This document shows positions 39,606 to 49,129 of a DNA stretch of 64,000 nt, piece by piece; position 1 is the stretch's first letter, and each line of letters starts with the position of its first letter. The DNA is from Bacteroidales bacterium UBA1794 (GTDB taxonomy: Bacteria > Bacteroidota > Bacteroidia > Bacteroidales > Bacteroidaceae). Both the position numbers and the translations under genes were made by a program. Under the pieces are notes generated by a model that saw nothing but the letters and a program-made list of their open reading frames with translations, did no database searches and had not been told where the DNA came from. The DNA lies in the NCBI GenBank assembly GCA_002315435.1, contig DCFW01000005.1:1-64000 (forward strand), in the 5' to 3' direction.

Positions 39606-41422
39606 CAGAATTGTATATAAACAACCGGCTCGTAGAACTACCTAATAATACGAGCATTAAGCTATTGGATGAGAATCCTTACTTTACAAAGTCGAGCAAG
39701 TACACTTATGATGTTGAAGTTCCGCTAAAGGGCAGCACGAATAACATTCGTATTTTTGGATGTTTGCATCGTCAGGATGTGGAGAAACTGATTGTGACAT
39801 ATAAGGCGAGAATCATTTCAGATAATCATACGGTGATTGATGGCACGGCTACACTCACCTCTGTCACAGAGAACGGCATTAAGTTGCAAATACTTGCCGG
39901 CAATGCGGAGATGAACTTCTTAAGTAAATATGAAAAGGTCTATATCGATGAATTAACGCTGGGATATATAACGAAGCCCGATGGAACTGCGTTCAAAAGC
40001 TCGAAAGAAATAATTGAGTATGAGTGTTCGTTAAATGATGAAAATAACCGTAAGTTCCTGATCGGTACGTATGCAGAAACAAACTATATTTTCATGCCGG
40101 TGAAGCGTAGTGATGAAGATTACCCATATAATAATATAGGCATTGAATATAATTTGGTCGGTGGTGGTCATTATAGACCGGAGTTCATGACACAGATTTT
40201 TATACACGTTGGCAATCAATGGCCTGTATTCCCTGGGTATAATATTGCTCCTCAACCATACATGTGTTATATACTTCGCAAAATATTAGAGGTATTAGGG
40301 TATAGAGTTGTACGTAATGATATTGAATCTACTGTGATGGCAAACGAATTCATTGCGAATGATAAAATTATAACCGACTTCTCTCAAGTGCTGCCACATT
40401 GGACTATTAGTGAATACATGACACAGATTGAACGGCACTTTGGAGTAGTTTTTCGTCTGAATGACATTACTAGAAATGCAGAGATCATAAACCGTGACAG
40501 CTATTACAAAGAGGACAATGATGAATACATCAATAGTGTTGAAGATGAGTATACCGTCACAAGTGATGCCGATGAAACTAAGGATATTACAGATAGCAAC
40601 ATAAAGTATTCATTCAATTCTGTAGATAAATATATGCAGATAGATGAAGACGTTCTCAAGAAGTTTGACAAAGTGGTGAAGCCGACGTATGATGAGTTGA
40701 GCACGTATTATAAATCTTTATCCGATGATGATAAGGGTAAACACGTATATGAGGCAGATGGTATTCAATATTATGATAAAGTGGAGAATAGCACCCATAG
40801 TCTGGCCGAATGTAATCAATATCGTAGGTTGATACGCGACTCTGAGAATGATAGCAGTGATATTGAGCTTAAAATTGTTCCGTGTGAGATTGCCAAGGGC
40901 ACGGCATACTTTAGTTATGCTTCCATGTCCGAGAGCGTTGCTTTTGATGTTCCTTATTTATCGCCTGCGTCATCTACGACAGTAAGTTCAACAGGTACAT
41001 TGCAAGAAGAAATAGAGAATACAACATCAACCGATACGAAAGACGTGCTTGAGGTGGCGATGAATGACGGCGTGTGGCAACCAATTAAATCCGGTAATCA
41101 AGTGGTTGTCGGGAAAAGTTTTCCTTGGCCGTTTATCCTGGTGAATGATTTGGTTAACGGTGAAGTTCACCGTGGCTTTTCTTATGAGTTGAATAAGATA
41201 TCGAGCCGTCCGAATATGTATAGTTTTGTGTATGGCAAATTGAATACGATCAATACCAAGTCGGAGATCGTTTATAAGATCGTAACGGGCAAAATGCTGG
41301 ATCCTATGAAACGTTACATCATCAATAACAAACCGTATATTTGTGAGAAGATAGAATACAAGATCACAGACAAAGGCATCGACAAAGAGAAGACTGGGTA
41401 CTTTTATGAAGCAGGTTCATAA
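39602..41422 (+). CDS. Tail tip or baseplate protein
   Basis: 606 residues, directly after the tape measure with ATGA overlap, the usual position of distal tail or tail-associated proteins. It is beta-rich at the N-terminus (LYINNRLVELPNNTSIKLLDENPYF...YTYDVEVPLKGS), a pattern shared by Bacteroidota phages and conjugative-element relatives. No lysin motif is seen. It ends tail to tail with the integrase gene, overlapping by 6 bp. Confidence 0.65.
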   Translation: MTELYINNRLVELPNNTSIKLLDENPYFTKSSKYTYDVEVPLKGSTNNIRIFGCLHRQDVEKLIVTYKARIISDNHTVIDGTATLTSVTENGIKLQILAGNAEMNFLSKYEKVYIDELTLGYITKPDGTAFKSSKEIIEYECSLNDENNRKFLIGTYAETNYIFMPVKRSDEDYPYNNIGIEYNLVGGGHYRPEFMTQIFIHVGNQWPVFPGYNIAPQPYMCYILRKILEVLGYRVVRNDIESTVMANEFIANDKIITDFSQVLPHWTISEYMTQIERHFGVVFRLNDITRNAEIINRDSYYKEDNDEYINSVEDEYTVTSDADETKDITDSNIKYSFNSVDKYMQIDEDVLKKFDKVVKPTYDELSTYYKSLSDDDKGKHVYEADGIQYYDKVENSTHSLAECNQYRRLIRDSENDSSDIELKIVPCEIAKGTAYFSYASMSESVAFDVPYLSPASSTTVSSTGTLQEEIENTTSTDTKDVLEVAMNDGVWQPIKSGNQVVVGKSFPWPFILVNDLVNGEVHRGFSYELNKISSRPNMYSFVYGKLNTINTKSEIVYKIVTGKMLDPMKRYIINNKPYICEKIEYKITDKGIDKEKTGYFYEAGS

Positions 41423-42583
41423 AAGCCCCTCGAAATGTTTTGTCTCTTCATGAACAGATAATGCATCCGACGTTAAATACTTATTTGTTGTTGCGATATC
41501 GGTATGTCTGGCCTGATCACGAGCAATAACTATACCTTTTGCATTTGCCAGGTCACGTATTCCAGAATCTTTTAATGAATAGAATTGATAATTGGGTGGA
41601 AATTTCAATGCTTTTCTAACTTTCACAAACGTATCACGAAATATTCGCGAGTCTGCTTTGTTGGCAGATGGACGAAAGTCTTCTCCAAATAAGTAAAAAT
41701 TATCAGGATGGCTGAATATCTCAAGCTCAATCATTAATCGGCATAGCTCGTCATTCAGACCGACCATGCCGTCGCGTCTATTCTTTGAAATTGTGGATGA
41801 TACAAAAATCTTTTGTTCTTTTAAATGGATATCCTTTAGTTGGATGTTCGACAATTCATTCGGTCGGATGAAAGTGTAATATTCCATTTGACAGGCAAGT
41901 AAATAGTATTTGTTTGAGCCTGATAGATAATCACGTAATCTTTTCAAGTCAACATTTTGAAGTGACGTGCGAAACTTTTGGCGTTCCGGAAGCGCATGAA
42001 TATTTTCGACCGGGTTCACTTCTATGTATTTCTTCTCAATAAGCCAGGACGTGAAAGCAGATAACCAACAACGATAATTGTTTCGAGTTCTAGCAGAAGA
42101 ATCCCGATCAAGTAAAATATAATCAAGAAAGTCGCTGACAAAGCATTGATCGAATTGATACATATATATTACTTTGTTTTTTCGCGATTGATTATATTCA
42201 ATAAGCATATTCAATCGTGAAAGGTAGTCATAACATGTTTTTTGTTTGATAGTATCATGCTCCACCATTTTATGAATGGTGTCCGTATATCTTTGAATGA
42301 CGAAATCAAACGTAGAATACTGTCTGCTATTTGATACGTCAGCCCAGGGGTTCCAGCCTTGTGACAGTCGTGATGAGACCGTAGCGATAATTTCGCTTGC
42401 TCTTTTTTTGCGATCAGAAACTTTTTTGATTGAATCGAGCATAAACTTTTTGCGTCTCATTTTTTGCTCTACAGGATCGTAGCATAAGAAATCGACGTAC
42501 CAGGTTTTTCCGGAATGTAACTTAGGGAGAGTGTAACCAACTATCTCATTAAGAGAAGTTCCTTTTCTATGTGTATGAAACAT
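41417..42583 (-). CDS. Tyrosine recombinase (phage integrase)
   Basis: 388 residues. An N-terminal arm-binding domain (about 1-75) is followed by a core-binding SAM-like domain (95-200) and the catalytic domain (210-388) with R240 (FIRPNEL), K267, H360 (ARH) and nucleophile Y369 (TNKYL). The position of the usual HxxR is Y335-S-L-K338 (YSLKDSG), a variant seen in Bacteroidota integrases. It is encoded 135 bp from attR and transcribed away from the tRNA. It would recombine the 16-bp att core. Confidence 0.9.
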   Translation of the reverse strand: MFHTHRKGTSLNEIVGYTLPKLHSGKTWYVDFLCYDPVEQKMRRKKFMLDSIKKVSDRKKRASEIIATVSSRLSQGWNPWADVSNSRQYSTFDFVIQRYTDTIHKMVEHDTIKQKTCYDYLSRLNMLIEYNQSRKNKVIYMYQFDQCFVSDFLDYILLDRDSSARTRNNYRCWLSAFTSWLIEKKYIEVNPVENIHALPERQKFRTSLQNVDLKRLRDYLSGSNKYYLLACQMEYYTFIRPNELSNIQLKDIHLKEQKIFVSSTISKNRRDGMVGLNDELCRLMIELEIFSHPDNFYLFGEDFRPSANKADSRIFRDTFVKVRKALKFPPNYQFYSLKDSGIRDLANAKGIVIARDQARHTDIATTNKYLTSDALSVHEETKHFEGLL

Positions 42584-42640
42584 TTTTTTTACGTTTTCTG
42601 GAATTATCCCTGAAGACGTAAACGTTGATACTTAAAAATT

Positions 42641-42660
42641 TTTGTCCGAATTTTGTCCGA
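42641..42660 (+). repeat. Right copy of putative integrase arm-type site
   Basis: TTTGTCCGAATTTTGTCCGA, one base different from 581-600 and in the same orientation. It lies between the integrase start and attR, where arm-binding sites are expected. It may also let the integrase autoregulate its own promoter. Confidence 0.6.
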
Positions 42661-42678
42661 CCTATTTTAATTGAAAAC

Positions 42679-42709
42679 GCGAAAACTGCTTTGTATAAGC
42701 ACTTTTCGC
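42679..42709 (-). terminator. Phage-supplied hairpin behind tRNA-fMet
   Basis: GCGAAAACTGC (42679-42689) and GCACTTTTCGC (42699-42709) pair over 10 of 11 positions. Read on the minus strand it follows the tRNA 3' end by 9 nt and is itself followed by GTTTTC. It may replace the native terminator that integration moved to 436-480. The T-tract is short, so strength is uncertain. Confidence 0.5.
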
Positions 42710-42718
42710 ATTATTTAG

Positions 42719-42791
<73 letters not shown>

Positions 42792-42816
42792 ATCATATTA
42801 TCCTTGATTGCGAGTG

Positions 42817-42847
42817 CAAAGGTATGGATAATTTTCTAACCTCCAAA
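42817..42847 (-). promoter_or_regulatory. tRNA-fMet promoter
   Basis: On the minus strand TTTG (42844-42847), exactly 19 nt, TACCTTTG (42817-42824), a perfect Bacteroidota vegetative promoter about 25 bp before the tRNA 5' end. Confidence 0.85.
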
Positions 42848-42967
42848 CTATTTGCAAGTTTTTTTTACTAAAGATGATTAATATTTTATTTGGATGGTTG
42901 TAATTTGTTGTTTTTCTTGCGTAATCTCATCAAATCGATTATTTTTGCTTTGTAATAGTAAAGACGC

Positions 42968-43576
42968 ATGGATTATCGTATGACAGTATCTAAGACAAGA
43001 TTAAAGCTAGTGGACGTTGCTCGGCAGTTATTTGCAAAGATGGGAGTGCAAAATACGACAATGAATGATATTGCCCTTGCTTCAAAAAAAGGGAGGCGTA
43101 CTCTTTATACATATTTCAAAAATAAAGATGAAATATATTCAGCTGTAATTGAAACTGAGTTGGAACGTTTGTTTGATGTGATGACTAATGTTGCATCCGA
43201 AGCATTATCTCCTGATGAAAAACTGGTAAAAATGATATTTGCACGTCTTGATGCTATTAAAGAAATTGTATATCGCAACGGTACATTAAGAGCTTATTTC
43301 TTTCGTGATATCTGGAAGGTTGAAAAAGCTAGAAAGAAATTTGATAATAAAGAGGTTGCTCTTATACGGAATATTCTTGCGGAAGGTATACAGAAAGGCA
43401 TATTTAAAATAGATGATCTTGATATGACGGCTATGATCATACATTATTGTGTGAAGGGAGTAGAAGTTCCGTATATTCGTGGTCGTATAGGAAGTAGTTT
43501 TGATACGGAGACCTCTAAAAAATATGTAAGTAATTTGGTTTTAGAGGGATTGAAAAGAAATATTTCAAATGAATGA
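42968..43576 (+). CDS. TetR/AcrR-family regulator
   Basis: 202 residues. Residues 8-60 form the TetR helix-turn-helix (RLKLVDVARQLFAKMGVQNTTMNDIALASKKGRRTLYTYFKNKDEI). The rest is a helical ligand-binding domain. A -7 box TATTTTTG (42940-42947) lies 20 bp ahead. The fabG gene follows 22 bp after its stop, so it may sense a lipid-related signal and share a transcript with fabG. An alternative start is at 42980. Confidence 0.85.
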   Translation: MDYRMTVSKTRLKLVDVARQLFAKMGVQNTTMNDIALASKKGRRTLYTYFKNKDEIYSAVIETELERLFDVMTNVASEALSPDEKLVKMIFARLDAIKEIVYRNGTLRAYFFRDIWKVEKARKKFDNKEVALIRNILAEGIQKGIFKIDDLDMTAMIIHYCVKGVEVPYIRGRIGSSFDTETSKKYVSNLVLEGLKRNISNE

Positions 43577-43598
43577 ATTAACAATCAATTAAATAATT

Positions 43599-44345
43599 AT
43601 GGGATTATTAGATGGAAAAACAGCATTGATTACAGGTGCTGCACGTGGGATAGGTAAGGCAATTGCTTTGAAATTCGCTTCAGAAGGAGCAAATATAGCT
43701 TTCACCGATTTAGTTATTGATGAAAATGCTTTGGCCACAGAAAAAGAAATAGCTGCAAAAGGTGTTAAAGCTAAAGGATATGCTAGTAATGCTGCTAATT
43801 TTGCTGAAACAGATGCTGTTGTTAACCAAGTAAATACGGATTTTGGTTCTATCGATATTCTTGTGAACAATGCCGGTATTACAAAAGATGGTTTGATGGC
43901 ACGTATGTCTGAACAACAATGGGATGTAGTTATCGCTGTTAATTTGAAGTCTGCATTTAACTTTATACATGCGTGCACTCCAATAATGTTAAGACAAAAA
44001 CATGGTAGTATCATTAATATGTCTTCAGTTGTAGGTGTTCATGGAAATGCTAGTCAATGTAATTACTCAGCTTCTAAAGCCGGATTGATAGCTTTGGCTA
44101 AGAGTATAGCCCAAGAAATTGGTTCTCGTAATATCCGTGCGAATGCAATTGCTCCAGGTTTCATTGAAACAGCAATGACAGAAGCTTTGCCAGAGGATAT
44201 ACGTAAGAGCTGGATTCAGAAAATACCATTGCGTCGTGGCGGTACTGTTGAAGATATCGCAAATGTTGCTACATTCTTGGCTTCGGATATGTCTTCATAT
44301 GTGTCAGGACAAGTAATACAGGTTGATGGCGGAATGAATATGTAA
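43599..44345 (+). CDS. fabG: 3-oxoacyl-ACP reductase FabG
   Basis: 248 residues, classical short-chain dehydrogenase: GAARGIG (13-19), NNAG (90-93), S142/S143, Y156-x3-K160, and the closing SGQVIQVDGGMNM typical of FabG. It reduces 3-ketoacyl-ACP with NADPH in fatty acid elongation. It is followed after 2 bp by the pseudouridine synthase gene. Confidence 0.92.
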   Translation: MGLLDGKTALITGAARGIGKAIALKFASEGANIAFTDLVIDENALATEKEIAAKGVKAKGYASNAANFAETDAVVNQVNTDFGSIDILVNNAGITKDGLMARMSEQQWDVVIAVNLKSAFNFIHACTPIMLRQKHGSIINMSSVVGVHGNASQCNYSASKAGLIALAKSIAQEIGSRNIRANAIAPGFIETAMTEALPEDIRKSWIQKIPLRRGGTVEDIANVATFLASDMSSYVSGQVIQVDGGMNM

Positions 44346-44347
44346 TC

Positions 44348-45025
44348 ATGGAAGTATTGTACGAAGACAATCACATTATTGCTGTTAATAAAAACTGTAG
44401 CGAGATAGTTCAGGGTGATAAGACCGGAGATCGTACTTTAGCCGATATGGTGAAAGATTATCTCAAGGACAAATATCAGAAACTGGGTGATGTATTTTTG
44501 GGTGTAACCCATCGTTTGGATAGACCTGTAAGTGGAGTTGTATTATTTGCTAAAACAAGTAAGGCTCTTACTCGGTTAAATGAAATGTTTCGTAACGGTG
44601 ATATTCATAAGACTTACTGGGCCATTGTGAAGAACCGTCCTCAGAAAGATGAGGATACTCTTACAAATTGGCTGGTGAGAAATGAAAAGCAAAACAAAAG
44701 CTATGCTTACGACAAGGAAGTTGCAAATTCTAAATTGGCGAAGTTGGCTTATAAGGTGATTGCTCGTTCAACGACATACTATTTATTGGAAGTGAATCTG
44801 ATGACGGGACGCCATCATCAGATTCGTTGCCAATTAGCAAAAATGGGATGTCCGATTAAAGGCGATTTAAAATATGGTGCAGATCGCTCAAATAGTAATG
44901 GCGGCATATCTTTACATGCCCGTAGGATCTGTTTCGTGCACCCAGTGTCTAAGAAAGATATTATACTAGACGCTCCATTACCGAGTGATAAGTTGTGGGA
45001 AGCTTTTGGCGTCAATTTTATATAA
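44348..45025 (+). CDS. RluA-family pseudouridine synthase
   Basis: 225 residues. The catalytic motif HRLDRPVSGV and the later TGRHHQIRCQLA define the RluA family. There is no S4 RNA-binding domain, so it is the short form; the substrate (rRNA or tRNA position) cannot be read from sequence. It is coupled to fabG by a 2-bp gap. Confidence 0.9.
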   Translation: MEVLYEDNHIIAVNKNCSEIVQGDKTGDRTLADMVKDYLKDKYQKLGDVFLGVTHRLDRPVSGVVLFAKTSKALTRLNEMFRNGDIHKTYWAIVKNRPQKDEDTLTNWLVRNEKQNKSYAYDKEVANSKLAKLAYKVIARSTTYYLLEVNLMTGRHHQIRCQLAKMGCPIKGDLKYGADRSNSNGGISLHARRICFVHPVSKKDIILDAPLPSDKLWEAFGVNFI

Positions 45026-45030
45026 AGAAC

Positions 45031-46005
45031 ATGCAAACAAAAGTTCTAAGTAAATATCCTAAGGTGAGTGTTATAGTTCCGAATTATAATCATTCATTAT
45101 ATTTGAAAGAGCGTATTGACTCAATTTTGAACCAAACGTATCAGAATTTTGAATTAATACTTTTAGATGACTGTTCAACAGATAACAGCAGGGATATTCT
45201 TGATAACTATGCATCGCATCCGAAAGTGTCTGGTGTGTACTTGAATGATAAAAATTCCGGGAATACTTTTCTGCAATGGGCAAAGGGGATAGCACTAGCC
45301 AAAGGAGAATATATATGGCTGGCAGAGAGTGATGATTATGCCGATTCTTCCTTTTTGCAAGAAACAGTTGGATTGATAGATGCGCATCCTAATGCCGTAA
45401 TGTGCTTGACAGGGTCAAAAGCCGTAGATAAAAATAGTAAAATCCTTAGGAAAGACTTTGATAAATGGAAAGAGACAAGTGAATTCAAGATTTTCAACGG
45501 TATAGACTATATAGGACATAACTTAGCATATAGAAATAGTGTATATAATGCAAGTATGGTTATCTTTCGGAAAAATGCATCTCAAAATTTGGACCATTTA
45601 TTTCAGCAACTTAAATATTCAGGAGATTGGTTGTTTTGGATAGAGTTAGCTCAATATGGAGATGTGATAGAAGTCCGTAAAAAATTAAACTATTTTCGTC
45701 AACATCCAAATAAAGTGACTTTTCGTGGAAGAAAAAATGGGATGTCCTTATCTAATGATATAAAAGTATATGAATATTTATTCTATAAGATCAAATTCTC
45801 TTTATATAAGAAACAAATCATGAGAGGATATTTATATAAACATATTCGGAGATCAGGAGTAGATGATGCTTCACGTAATAAACTGTATCAACAAGCCGAT
45901 AGAGATATACATGCAACGTTTAAGTCCTATTATTATGAACGAATAAATAAGATACTAGCAATATTTCCTATATTTCCGTCATATAAGAATGATAAGTATA
46001 AATAA
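45031..46005 (+). CDS. Family 2 glycosyltransferase
   Basis: 324 residues from the ATG at 45031, 5 bp after the pseudouridine synthase stop. GT-A fold start KVSVIVPNYNHSLYLKERIDSILNQTY, DDCSTD, and the DxD-like AESDDY. It likely adds a sugar to a surface polysaccharide. The 284 bp behind it (46006-46289) hold no gene I can support, between convergent transcripts. Confidence 0.88.
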   Translation: MQTKVLSKYPKVSVIVPNYNHSLYLKERIDSILNQTYQNFELILLDDCSTDNSRDILDNYASHPKVSGVYLNDKNSGNTFLQWAKGIALAKGEYIWLAESDDYADSSFLQETVGLIDAHPNAVMCLTGSKAVDKNSKILRKDFDKWKETSEFKIFNGIDYIGHNLAYRNSVYNASMVIFRKNASQNLDHLFQQLKYSGDWLFWIELAQYGDVIEVRKKLNYFRQHPNKVTFRGRKNGMSLSNDIKVYEYLFYKIKFSLYKKQIMRGYLYKHIRRSGVDDASRNKLYQQADRDIHATFKSYYYERINKILAIFPIFPSYKNDKYK

Positions 46006-46289
46006 ATAGAAGTACTTATTAATGTGTTAATGTAAAAGAAAATTTGTAGTAATTATATTTCTTGACTTTCGAGGAAAGCAACTTTCAATACAATTGTTTG
46101 GAATAGTATTGTTCATATTATTTCAATCCTATACTATCATAGCTGAAGAAAAAGGCCAAATTATTACCCGAATGTACTATACTGTATAGGTATATTTGTT
46201 TCTCTTTTTTATACTCAAACTTGTTTTATTCCTTGCCTTTTGTGGTGCGTTGGCACTTTTCACAAATAATTGATAATGTCTAAATTTAT

Positions 46290-47078
46290 CTATTTTGTAT
46301 ATTGATCGATACCTTTTTCTATGCGAATGATATTCTTCATATTGTTCTCATCGAAGATAGTTTTGTTGTGACTCATCTCATGTTTTGTTTCTGTTGAATC
46401 ATGATCAAGATGATATTCAATTGCTTTGAATTTTATAAATCTTTTCTTTGTGCCAAGGCGTCTCAAGCGAGCAGGTAAGTCAATATCCTCGTAACCGTAT
46501 CCAATCATGCGCTCATCGTAACCGTTTGTTGCATATAGATCTTGCTTCCAAAAAGCTAAATTACATCCTCGTTCTTTTGAATGCTCTTTATATTTGTAAA
46601 AGAGTGGAGTAAGAAACGGGGCTCGTAAGGCATTGAATTTCCTTTTTAGTCCTTTCGTATAAAGGTGTATGTTATAATCTTTTTTTCTTAAGAGTGCCTG
46701 CGTTAGTTGCTTATCTAATTTGCCTCTACTTCCATGCACGTAATATCCTTCACGTGCTTCTGAAATATGGTCTTCAATGAAATGGCTATTCATTATAATA
46801 TCTCCGTCAATTTGGATAATATAATCTCCTTCACAACGTGCAAATGCTTTATTCATGATAGCAGATTTTCTAAATCCGTCGTCTTCTTGCCATACATGCT
46901 TCAAGGTACAAGGAAAGTCTTTACGAACGTCTTCAATCATTAGGCTTGTGTCAGCCCTTGAGCCGTCGTCTGCAATGATGACTTCATAAGGATACTGAGT
47001 TTGTTGTTTTACACTCAGCAGGCTTAAGTAGAGTGCTTCCTTCCAATTATATGTAGATATGACTAAACAGACTTTCAT
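46290..47078 (-). CDS. Family 2 glycosyltransferase with galactosyltransferase-type C-terminus
   Basis: 262 residues. N-terminal VCLVISTYNWKEALYLSLLSV, IIADDGS and IDGD motif, then RGCNLAFWKQDLYATNGYDERMIGYGYEDIDLPARL, the C-terminal region shared with chondroitin-polymerase-like and Glyco_transf_7C domains. It is the last gene of a minus-strand polysaccharide operon. Confidence 0.88.
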   Translation of the reverse strand: MKVCLVISTYNWKEALYLSLLSVKQQTQYPYEVIIADDGSRADTSLMIEDVRKDFPCTLKHVWQEDDGFRKSAIMNKAFARCEGDYIIQIDGDIIMNSHFIEDHISEAREGYYVHGSRGKLDKQLTQALLRKKDYNIHLYTKGLKRKFNALRAPFLTPLFYKYKEHSKERGCNLAFWKQDLYATNGYDERMIGYGYEDIDLPARLRRLGTKKRFIKFKAIEYHLDHDSTETKHEMSHNKTIFDENNMKNIIRIEKGIDQYTK

Positions 47079-47100
47079 ATTTATTGCATCTTAATAAAAT

Positions 47101-48072
47101 TTATTTTCTAATTAATGTACAGTAGTTATTGTATAGTGCTTTGTATCTGCTGAAAAATCTTCCAATTAGGTATTTTTTCCAAGCAAGGATATAGCCTAAA
47201 TAGTTGGGGCTATAGTTATCATATTTATGTAGATATGATAGTCCTATCTCTATATATTTTTTTTGTTCAGATTCATCTGAGATGTCGCATAGTACATGAT
47301 TAATAAAATGAATGGTTATTTTCAATCCTCTGACCGGGTATTGGGTAATAACTTTTCTTTGTAATCCAATATCATATTGGGCGAAGAGCCCATATAGATA
47401 ATAATATCTACTATAGAATGGAGTGTGCATAGTACTGCTCTCACGTTGTATATAATGATACTTTGGGCATACATATAATGTCATTTTCTCTATTTTAGAG
47501 TAAATATTGGCACTTACTATCATGTCTTCGCATAAAACTCCTTCAGGAAATCTTATTTTGTTGAATAAATCTCTTTGATATAATTTAGCCCAAACTGCAT
47601 TAAGGTCTGCTATTATAAATTTAGGAGTGTCCTTTGAATAAAGAGCTTTTGATGCTTTTGACGAATCATATATTATGACTTCAGATTTACTGGTGTGCTT
47701 ACGAGTATCATAAAAGTCACACGCTACAATATTTGATTTTGTCTGTGAAATTCTTTCATATAAGAATTCTATCGTATCGCTATCAATGTAATCATCACTA
47801 TCAACAAAATTTATATATTCTCCTGTCGCCACTTGAAGGCCTCTATTTCGAGATGCACTTGGTCCGGCATTTGATTGATGTATTAATTTTATACGGGAAT
47901 CTTTCTTTGCGTAGGCATCGCAGATTAAGTCTGATCCATCAGTAGACCCATCATTGATGATGATAATTTCTAATTCCTTGTATGTCTGGTTGATTACCGA
48001 GTTTAGGCATGTGTCAAGATAGTCTTTCACATTATATACAGGAATGATAATACTTATAAGAGGATGTACCAT
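47101..48072 (-). CDS. Family 2 glycosyltransferase
   Basis: 323 residues. LISIIIPVYNVKDYLDTCLNSVINQTY, NDGSTDGS, AGPSASRNRGL and VDSDDYID are the standard GT2 motifs. The C-terminal part is Tyr-rich and may bind the acceptor or membrane. Same operon as the flanking glycosyltransferases. Confidence 0.9.
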   Translation of the reverse strand: MVHPLISIIIPVYNVKDYLDTCLNSVINQTYKELEIIIINDGSTDGSDLICDAYAKKDSRIKLIHQSNAGPSASRNRGLQVATGEYINFVDSDDYIDSDTIEFLYERISQTKSNIVACDFYDTRKHTSKSEVIIYDSSKASKALYSKDTPKFIIADLNAVWAKLYQRDLFNKIRFPEGVLCEDMIVSANIYSKIEKMTLYVCPKYHYIQRESSTMHTPFYSRYYYLYGLFAQYDIGLQRKVITQYPVRGLKITIHFINHVLCDISDESEQKKYIEIGLSYLHKYDNYSPNYLGYILAWKKYLIGRFFSRYKALYNNYCTLIRK

Positions 48073-48108
48073 GTTGAATAGAATGATTTAGTTATAGGGT
48101 ATATTTTA

Positions 48109-49128
48109 TTATAAATTTCTCAGTGCTTGTCTCATGAAGTAGCCACTAGATATCTTTTTACTAACTTCATGCACATTTTGAAGCATCTTATCGTATCCTT
48201 CTAAAGAAATAGCTGCAAGAGCCTGTTCGACCTCATTTAATGAGCTCACACATATACCTACTCCGTTTTCTTTAACAAACTGAGCAAGTCCTGCTTTCTC
48301 CCATATAATAACAGGAACATTACAACGTAGGTAAAGAGAGATTTTGTGTGGATTATTGTATTTCATATATTCTCCAAAATCGCCTTCTCCAGAGTCTAGT
48401 GAATTGCCATACCATGACAAACCAAAGTCTCCACAACAATTTGTGATAAGGTCTATATCACGTATAAACCCTTTGTAGAAAATGTTTTCTTTGGCATTGA
48501 GCGATTCTTTGTCCAAGCCGTTACCATATAAGTAGAAACCACTTTTCTTTAGGTTATCGCTTAGCGAATAGATGTATTTATTCTTCTTATAAGATAAGTT
48601 CCCAACATAAAAGATACTGTATTCATCCTTTAATGGCAAATGAATTGGTGCTGTGATATTACCCGGAGACAAATAATCGAAAATCCCCAGCACATTGATT
48701 GTTGCTTTACAACCGTTACTTATCAACCATTCTTTCATTGATTCGTTATGTGCAATGATAATGTCTGAATGATTTAAACGAATTATTTCTTTCTGAGCTG
48801 TCAGTTTCTTTCTACGAAAAGATCCCAGGTCATGTATGACTGTTACAACACGCCCTTTCCTTAAATGGGCAACGACGCAAAGTAATTTATAATATTTCTT
48901 TATAGGATATTGGAGTACAATTGTATCTCCGCTTTTTATACAACATATCATTTTAATTATTCCGATCAGAGTCAAAAAGTAATCTATGACAATATTCTTG
49001 TAATGTGTTTGTGATAAGCCGATATTCACAAATCCCATTTCTTTCATTATCTGTTCGATGTCAGTCTTTGCTTTTCCACCTGCAGAAGTAATGTCTTTAT
49101 AATTTCTTGATATATAGCAGTTTCTCAT
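48109..49128 (-). CDS. Putative galactofuranosyltransferase
   Basis: 339 residues from MRNCYISRNYKD at 49128, which begins one base before the stop region of glf; a longer frame to 49221 overlaps glf and is unlikely. GT-B-like layout with FYVGNLSYKKN and the C-terminal LRCNVPVIIWEKAGLAQFVKENGVG resembles beta-1,6-galactofuranosyltransferases. Coupling to UDP-galactopyranose mutase, which makes the UDP-Galf donor, supports this. Confidence 0.72.
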   Translation of the reverse strand: MRNCYISRNYKDITSAGGKAKTDIEQIMKEMGFVNIGLSQTHYKNIVIDYFLTLIGIIKMICCIKSGDTIVLQYPIKKYYKLLCVVAHLRKGRVVTVIHDLGSFRRKKLTAQKEIIRLNHSDIIIAHNESMKEWLISNGCKATINVLGIFDYLSPGNITAPIHLPLKDEYSIFYVGNLSYKKNKYIYSLSDNLKKSGFYLYGNGLDKESLNAKENIFYKGFIRDIDLITNCCGDFGLSWYGNSLDSGEGDFGEYMKYNNPHKISLYLRCNVPVIIWEKAGLAQFVKENGVGICVSSLNEVEQALAAISLEGYDKMLQNVHEVSKKISSGYFMRQALRNL

Positions 49129-49129
49129 G

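Noticed and set aside
46006..46289. Possible hydrophobic gene remnant between convergent glycosyltransferase genes
   Set aside because: A stretch of about 30 hydrophobic codons exists but stops interrupt it and no family is recognisable; too weak to annotate.
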